Of a stretch of 24,874 nucleotides of DNA, positions 21,035 to 24,874 are shown piece by piece; the stretch's first letter is position 1, and the number at the start of each line of letters is the position of its first letter. A program made the translations under genes and the position numbers. The notes under the pieces are model-generated. The model worked only from the letters and a program-made list of their open reading frames with translations, ran no database searches and was not told the origin of the DNA. The stretch covers positions 1 to 24,874 of the IMG/VR virus record IMGVR_UViG_3300006752_000211; one strand, written 5' to 3'. The DNA comes from a virus.

Positions 21035-23551
21035 ATGTCCAATGAGTTCTATACATCCGTAGTTCGTTACGGTAAAAATATCCTATACCGTGGTTACAAG
21101 AATGGTCTTCGTGTTCAGGAGAAGATTCCGTTCAAGCCGCATCTTTATATGCCAAGCATCAAAGGCGATACTATGGCCCTCGATGGCCGTAAGGTTGCTC
21201 GTGTCGACTTCAACAGTATGACCGAAGCCCGTGACTATATCAAACAGTATTCCAACATACCAAACGCGCAGATCTACGGCACGCAAGACTTTGGTGCTCA
21301 GTTTATCAACGAGAAGTTTCCGGGTGATCGTGTCGAGTTTAACCCCGACCTTGTCAACATCATGTACTTCGACATCGAGGTGTATTCAACCGACGGATTC
21401 CCACATCCTGAAGAGGCTGCTCACCCTATCGATGCTGTATGTTTCAAGTCATCACGGTCTGGCATGTACAGTCTCTTCACTACAGTCGAAGGTCCTGTCG
21501 AGATGGAGCCTCTCCTTGAGAAAGGTATCGAACGTGGTAATATTCACGTACGTAAGTTTGACTCAGAATACCTCATGTTGTCGGCCATACTTCGTTGGTG
21601 GAACGAGGAACAAAACAGTCCGGATATTATTACCGGATGGAACATCGAAGGTTTTGACGTACCATACTTCATCAACCGTACTGCTAAGATCCTTGGCTCA
21701 GAACGCGTTAAAGACTGGTCACCTTGGGGTCTAGTCCGTGAGAAAGAGGTTGAGTTTCGAGGTCGTAAGCAAACATTCTATACAATCGACGGTATTGCCC
21801 AGGTCGACTATATGAAGGCCTTCATTAAGTTTGGTTACTCATATGGTTCACAGGAGTCATATCGTCTCGATCACATTGCCTCGGTTGTACTTGGTGAGAA
21901 TAAACTTGACTATGATGCTCAAGCCGGTCTTCATGGTCTACGTGACCAAGATCCTGCTCGTTACCTTGCATACAACATCAAGGATACGTGGCTCGTCGAG
22001 AAGCTCGAGGATAAGATGGGCCTGATCGACCTCGTCATGACCACCGCATACAAAGCCGGGGTAAACTATATCGACTGTTTCGGTACGACTCGTATATGGG
22101 ATACTATCATCTATCGTAAGCTGGCTCAACGTAATGTTGTTGTACCTCCGTCGAAAGAGAACGTCAAGGCCTCGTTTGCGGGTGGTTACGTCAAACCTCC
22201 TCAGGTCGGTATGCACGACTGGGTTACCTCATACGACCTTAACTCTCTATATCCTAACATCATTGTCCAGTGGAACATGTCGCCTGAGACTATCATCGAT
22301 GGTATGTATGGTGACCTTAATCCTGATATCTGCCTTGATCCTGAGTTCAAGGTTGATAGTCAGTATTGTGTCGCTGCCAATGGTGCTCAGTTCCGCCGTG
22401 ATAAACAAGGCATCATTCCTGAGATTATTATTGACTACTATGCCGAACGTAAGGCCATCAAAAAGCAGATGCTCGAGGCACAGCAGGCCAAAGAGTCGTG
22501 TGACAAAGGCGATCTGTACAAGATGGAAAAGCGTGTTGCCCGACTTAATAACGCACAGATGACTGTCAAGATTCTACTCAACTCTCTTTATGGTGCTATG
22601 TCTAACCGATACTTCCGTTACTTTGATCTACGTATCGCCGAGGGTATCACACTGTCTGGCCAGTTGGCTATTCGTCAGTCCGAGCAGTCTATCAATAATA
22701 TCCTTCAGAAAGGTTTTAACGACGACAAAGACCGCGTCATTGCTATCGATACTGACTCTAACTATGTCAACCTTTCTGACTTTATTACGCCGAAGGTTAA
22801 GGATCCTATTACATATCTTGACAAGGTATCCGAGACAGTTATCATTCCAGCTATCGTCAAGGGTTACGACCGCCTCTTTAATCAACTTAACTGCTATGTC
22901 CCGCGTCTTGTTATGGAACGTGAGGTCATTGCGGACAAAGGTTTCTGGACTGCTAAGAAGCGATACGTCCTCAATGTCCACAACTCCGAAGGTGTTCAGT
23001 ACGCACAGCCTAAGCTCAAGATCATGGGTATCGAGGCAGTTAAGTCTTCAACACCTCAAGTGTGTCGTGGTTGGCTTAAGAACTCTTTCAAGGTAATTAT
23101 CGAGGAGGGTGAGACTGCCCTTCAAGATTACATTCAAGCACGTCGAGATGAGTATATGGCTCTTCCACCCGAAGAACTTGCCGCTCCTCGTGGCGTCTCT
23201 GAGATCCGTAAATATATGACACGTGATGGCGGTTACAAGAAAGGTACTCCTCAGAACTCACGTGCCGCCATCGTGTATAACAACCTGATCAAGACCAAAG
23301 GCCTCGAGAAACAACATGAGCTTATTGGCGACGGTGACAAACTTAAATACCTCTACCTTCGTATGCCAAATCCAACTCACGGTAACGTTGTCGGTTTCCC
23401 CGCCTTCCTTCCGCGTGAACTCGAACTTGAAGACTATATCGACTACGACACTCAGTTCCAGAAGACCTTTGTTGATGTTCTAGTTCCTATCGTCGATGCT
23501 CTTGGTTGGTCTATCGAAAAGAGCTCATCCCTCGAAGACTTTTTTGTATAA
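21035..23551 (+). CDS. 43: DNA polymerase, gp43 (family B, with 3'-5' exonuclease)
   Basis: Replicative polymerase, 838 residues (T4: 898). Exonuclease motifs: Exo I FDIEVYS (Asp113, Glu115), Exo II WNIEGFDVPYF (Asp208), Exo III YNIKD (313-317). Polymerase motifs: A SYDLNSLYPNII (Asp401), B KILLNSLYGAMSN (about 512-524) and C AIDTDSNYV (Asp572, Asp574), all intact. The C-terminal SSLEDFFV matches the T4 polymerase tail that binds the sliding clamp. A clear AAGG ribosome site lies eight bases before the ATG. It has its own early promoter. Confidence 0.98.
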   Translation: MSNEFYTSVVRYGKNILYRGYKNGLRVQEKIPFKPHLYMPSIKGDTMALDGRKVARVDFNSMTEARDYIKQYSNIPNAQIYGTQDFGAQFINEKFPGDRVEFNPDLVNIMYFDIEVYSTDGFPHPEEAAHPIDAVCFKSSRSGMYSLFTTVEGPVEMEPLLEKGIERGNIHVRKFDSEYLMLSAILRWWNEEQNSPDIITGWNIEGFDVPYFINRTAKILGSERVKDWSPWGLVREKEVEFRGRKQTFYTIDGIAQVDYMKAFIKFGYSYGSQESYRLDHIASVVLGENKLDYDAQAGLHGLRDQDPARYLAYNIKDTWLVEKLEDKMGLIDLVMTTAYKAGVNYIDCFGTTRIWDTIIYRKLAQRNVVVPPSKENVKASFAGGYVKPPQVGMHDWVTSYDLNSLYPNIIVQWNMSPETIIDGMYGDLNPDICLDPEFKVDSQYCVAANGAQFRRDKQGIIPEIIIDYYAERKAIKKQMLEAQQAKESCDKGDLYKMEKRVARLNNAQMTVKILLNSLYGAMSNRYFRYFDLRIAEGITLSGQLAIRQSEQSINNILQKGFNDDKDRVIAIDTDSNYVNLSDFITPKVKDPITYLDKVSETVIIPAIVKGYDRLFNQLNCYVPRLVMEREVIADKGFWTAKKRYVLNVHNSEGVQYAQPKLKIMGIEAVKSSTPQVCRGWLKNSFKVIIEEGETALQDYIQARRDEYMALPPEELAAPRGVSEIRKYMTRDGGYKKGTPQNSRAAIVYNNLIKTKGLEKQHELIGDGDKLKYLYLRMPNPTHGNVVGFPAFLPRELELEDYIDYDTQFQKTFVDVLVPIVDALGWSIEKSSSLEDFFV

Positions 23552-23553
23552 GC

Positions 23554-23561
23554 TATAAATA
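23554..23561 (+). promoter_or_regulatory. Late promoter (TATAAATA) for the MazG-like gene
   Basis: Exact late box two bases after the gp43 stop and 20 bases before the next ATG. The leader would be about 14 bases and just include the AAGGA ribosome site. Confidence 0.8.
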
Positions 23562-23580
23562 ATTATCATAAGGATATACT

Positions 23581-24060
23581 ATGAAACCAATGAATCAAGA
23601 TCCCAACTTCTTCACAAAATCCTCAGATTGGGTGTCGAATATCAATTATATGCATCGCCACTATGGTGTCCATCAGGCTACTGAGTCATTTGATTCTGAA
23701 AAGCTACGGGCATTACTTGACTTCCGCGTACGGTTTATCGAAGAAGAGTTTACCGAGTTGGTCAAGGCCTCAGATACTGGTGACTCAGAAGAGGTGGTTG
23801 ACGCTTTGATAGACCTTTGTGTTGTGGCGATCGGTACACTTGATATCTTCGGTGTTAATGCCGACGAAGCGTGGCAGCAGGTTAACAACGCCAATATGGC
23901 CAAAGAGGTCGGTGTCAAAGAGTCAAGGCCTAACCCACTTGGTCTACCTGACCTCGTAAAACCTGAAGGCTGGACTGCACCATGTCACGAAGGTAACCAT
24001 GGTCGCCTACCTGAGATTGGTCCACGTGAAAATGACGTTGGTCAAGGTGAACTATTTTAG
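23581..24060 (+). CDS. MazG-like nucleotide pyrophosphohydrolase (PRA-PH/MazG fold)
   Basis: 159 residues. The all-alpha NTP pyrophosphohydrolase core is visible: FRVRFIEEEFTEL (about 48-60) supplies the E-x-x-E metal ligands, and EEVVDALIDLCVVAIGT (about 70-86) the E-x-x-D pair. A C-terminal segment LVKPEGWTAPCHEGNHGRLP is common in phage members. The family hydrolyses (d)NTPs to monophosphates; T4-like marine phages often carry MazG proteins, for which effects on host dNTP or alarmone levels have been proposed. It is preceded by a late promoter and can also be reached by read-through from gp43. It ends in a terminator. Confidence 0.85.
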   Translation: MKPMNQDPNFFTKSSDWVSNINYMHRHYGVHQATESFDSEKLRALLDFRVRFIEEEFTELVKASDTGDSEEVVDALIDLCVVAIGTLDIFGVNADEAWQQVNNANMAKEVGVKESRPNPLGLPDLVKPEGWTAPCHEGNHGRLPEIGPRENDVGQGELF

Positions 24061-24083
24061 TTGCAAAAAATGTAAAAAAAATG

Positions 24084-24114
24084 CGAAAGGGCTATGTACA
24101 ACGTGGCCCTTTTG
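24084..24114 (+). terminator. Terminator hairpin after the MazG-like gene, overlapping a promoter
   Basis: CGAAAGGGC (24084-24092) pairs with GCCCTTTTG (24106-24114) in a 9-bp stem with one G-U pair; the T-run 24110-24113 is part of the 3' arm. The 13-base loop contains the -35 box of the next promoter. Confidence 0.6.
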
Positions 24115-24123
24115 TAGTATACT
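24095..24123 (+). promoter_or_regulatory. Early promoter E, before the 64-residue gene
   Basis: TGTACA (24095-24100), 17-base spacer, TATACT (24118-24123). The start site predicted about seven bases beyond the -10 is 24130, the A of the next ATG. Confidence 0.8.
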
Positions 24124-24129
24124 GTATAT

Positions 24130-24324
24130 ATGATAAACAAAAGTGAACGACAGTATGAATCAGATATCCAGTCCGCTGGTGATCAGATTCGAATCGAGGG
24201 ACTTGTCAGCGGTAGCGCCAAGTACGTCGAAGTGTGTGATGAGTACAATGTTTCGGCTGAAGATGTTGAGTCGTATATCTTAGATAGTGAATGCACATAT
24301 GCACAATGGTTTGATGGAGTATAA
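24130..24324 (+). CDS. Hypothetical small acidic protein, 64 residues
   Basis: A soluble, acidic protein with no recognised family; a segment VCDEYNVSAEDVESYILDSE looks like a short helix-turn-helix-like pair of helices, but this is only a shape impression. ATG 24130 is the sole Met in the frame. It has no ribosome site and coincides with the predicted transcription start, so it may be translated from a leaderless message. It ends one base before the HAD gene start and carries that gene's GGAG ribosome site in its last codons, which suggests a two-gene early operon. Confidence 0.65.
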   Translation: MINKSERQYESDIQSAGDQIRIEGLVSGSAKYVEVCDEYNVSAEDVESYILDSECTYAQWFDGV

Positions 24325-24325
24325 T

Positions 24326-24874
24326 ATGAGTAAGATAATTTTAACTGACTGTGATGGCGTCATCCTTGATTGGGCCCCAGCGTTTATGAGCTGGATGCGT
24401 GACCGCGGTTACGTGGCTGTGAGTAGTGCAGATTCGTACTATAATATTCATGACAAGTTCGGCATCGACCGGGCTGAAGCCAAGAAGCTTGTTAACTACT
24501 TTAATCAGTCTGCTCGTGTTGGGTATATCGACGCTCTTCGTGATTCTGTTTATTACGTCAAACTTCTTCACGAAAAGCACGGTTATACGTTCCATGCTAT
24601 CACGAGTATGCATACCGATCCATATGCTCAAAAGCTACGTATCATGAACCTCAAAGCATTGTTTGGTGAAAATACATTCTCACGATTTACAATCCTTGGT
24701 TGTGGTGATGATAAAGACGAAGCCCTTGAACCATACCGTGGCACCAACTACTGGTGGATCGAAGATAAACCTGAAAATGCCACAGCTGGTACTGCGGTAG
24801 GCCTTCGTAGTATCCTTGTTGACCATCCACACAATCAGGATTATCGTGACTGCCCACGTGCATTCGATTGGGAA
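24326..24874 (+). CDS. HAD-superfamily phosphatase/nucleotidase, 3' truncated by window edge
   Basis: 183 residues visible, no stop. Motif I is ILTDCDGVILDW (nucleophile Asp8, acid/base Asp10), a motif II Thr/Ser candidate lies in FHAITSMHTD and the motif IV acidic region is WWIEDKPENA. This layout resembles 5'(3')-deoxyribonucleotidase-like HAD enzymes found in phages, which could dephosphorylate dNMPs, but substrate cannot be told from sequence. The start at 24326 has a GGAG site six bases upstream. It lies downstream of the 64-residue gene and early promoter E, near two other nucleotide-processing enzymes. Confidence 0.8.
   Translation, partial: MSKIILTDCDGVILDWAPAFMSWMRDRGYVAVSSADSYYNIHDKFGIDRAEAKKLVNYFNQSARVGYIDALRDSVYYVKLLHEKHGYTFHAITSMHTDPYAQKLRIMNLKALFGENTFSRFTILGCGDDKDEALEPYRGTNYWWIEDKPENATAGTAVGLRSILVDHPHNQDYRDCPRAFDWE

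Noticed and set aside
1-24874. CRISPR array, insertion sequence, integrase or attachment site
   Set aside because: No regularly spaced repeats, no transposase or integrase frame, and no tRNA gene fragment seen on either strand.

Overview
The window is a contiguous piece of a T4-like myovirus genome (Caudoviricetes, the T4 supercluster found in marine phages). All recognisable genes lie on the + strand, tightly packed, often with overlapping start and stop codons. Gene order, protein families and eight-base TATAAATA late promoters all point to a T4-type phage. Order and protein content look closer to marine/cyanophage-type relatives than to T4 itself. The host cannot be read from the window: it contains no photosynthesis genes, no tRNA genes and no integration genes.

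Layout. (1) 1-10384 is the packaging and head/tail structural module: the end of an unknown ORF, small terminase (gp16), large terminase (gp17), tail sheath (gp18), tail tube (gp19), portal (gp20), a gp67-like prohead core protein, prohead protease (gp21), scaffold (gp22) and major capsid protein (gp23), closed by a strong terminator. (2) 10441-13406 starts at a late promoter and holds a tail-tube-fold protein, UvsY, UvsW and a possibly Sm-like protein. (3) 13407-13744 is a 340-base gap with a late promoter, a strong hairpin and an early promoter. (4) 13745-17934 holds a small membrane protein, the late sigma factor gp55, gp47, a dATP/dGTP diphosphohydrolase-like enzyme and gp46. (5) 17935-18374 is a second long gap with a late promoter, inverted repeats, a terminator and an early promoter. 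(6) 18375-23551 is the replisome: clamp gp45, clamp loader gp44 and gp62, translational repressor RegA, DNA polymerase gp43. (7) 23581-24874 holds a MazG-like pyrophosphohydrolase, a 64-residue unknown protein and the first part of a HAD-family phosphatase.

Regulation can be read directly. Five promoters share a -35 box TGTACA, exactly 17 bases of spacer and a TATAAT-like -10. They precede the membrane protein, gp55, gp45, gp43 and the 64-residue gene, so they probably serve host RNA polymerase early in infection. Their products include the late sigma factor and the sliding clamp, which in T4 activates late transcription. Together these would switch on the TATAAATA promoters in front of gp18, gp20, the gp67-like gene, the gene after gp23, both long gaps and the MazG gene.

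Most coding content is ordinary T4 core. The best candidates for something undescribed are: two gene-free intervals that each start at a late promoter and look like structured RNAs; promoters physically interleaved with terminator hairpins; the conserved early promoter family with a 15-base identical block at three sites; and a probably leaderless small gene.
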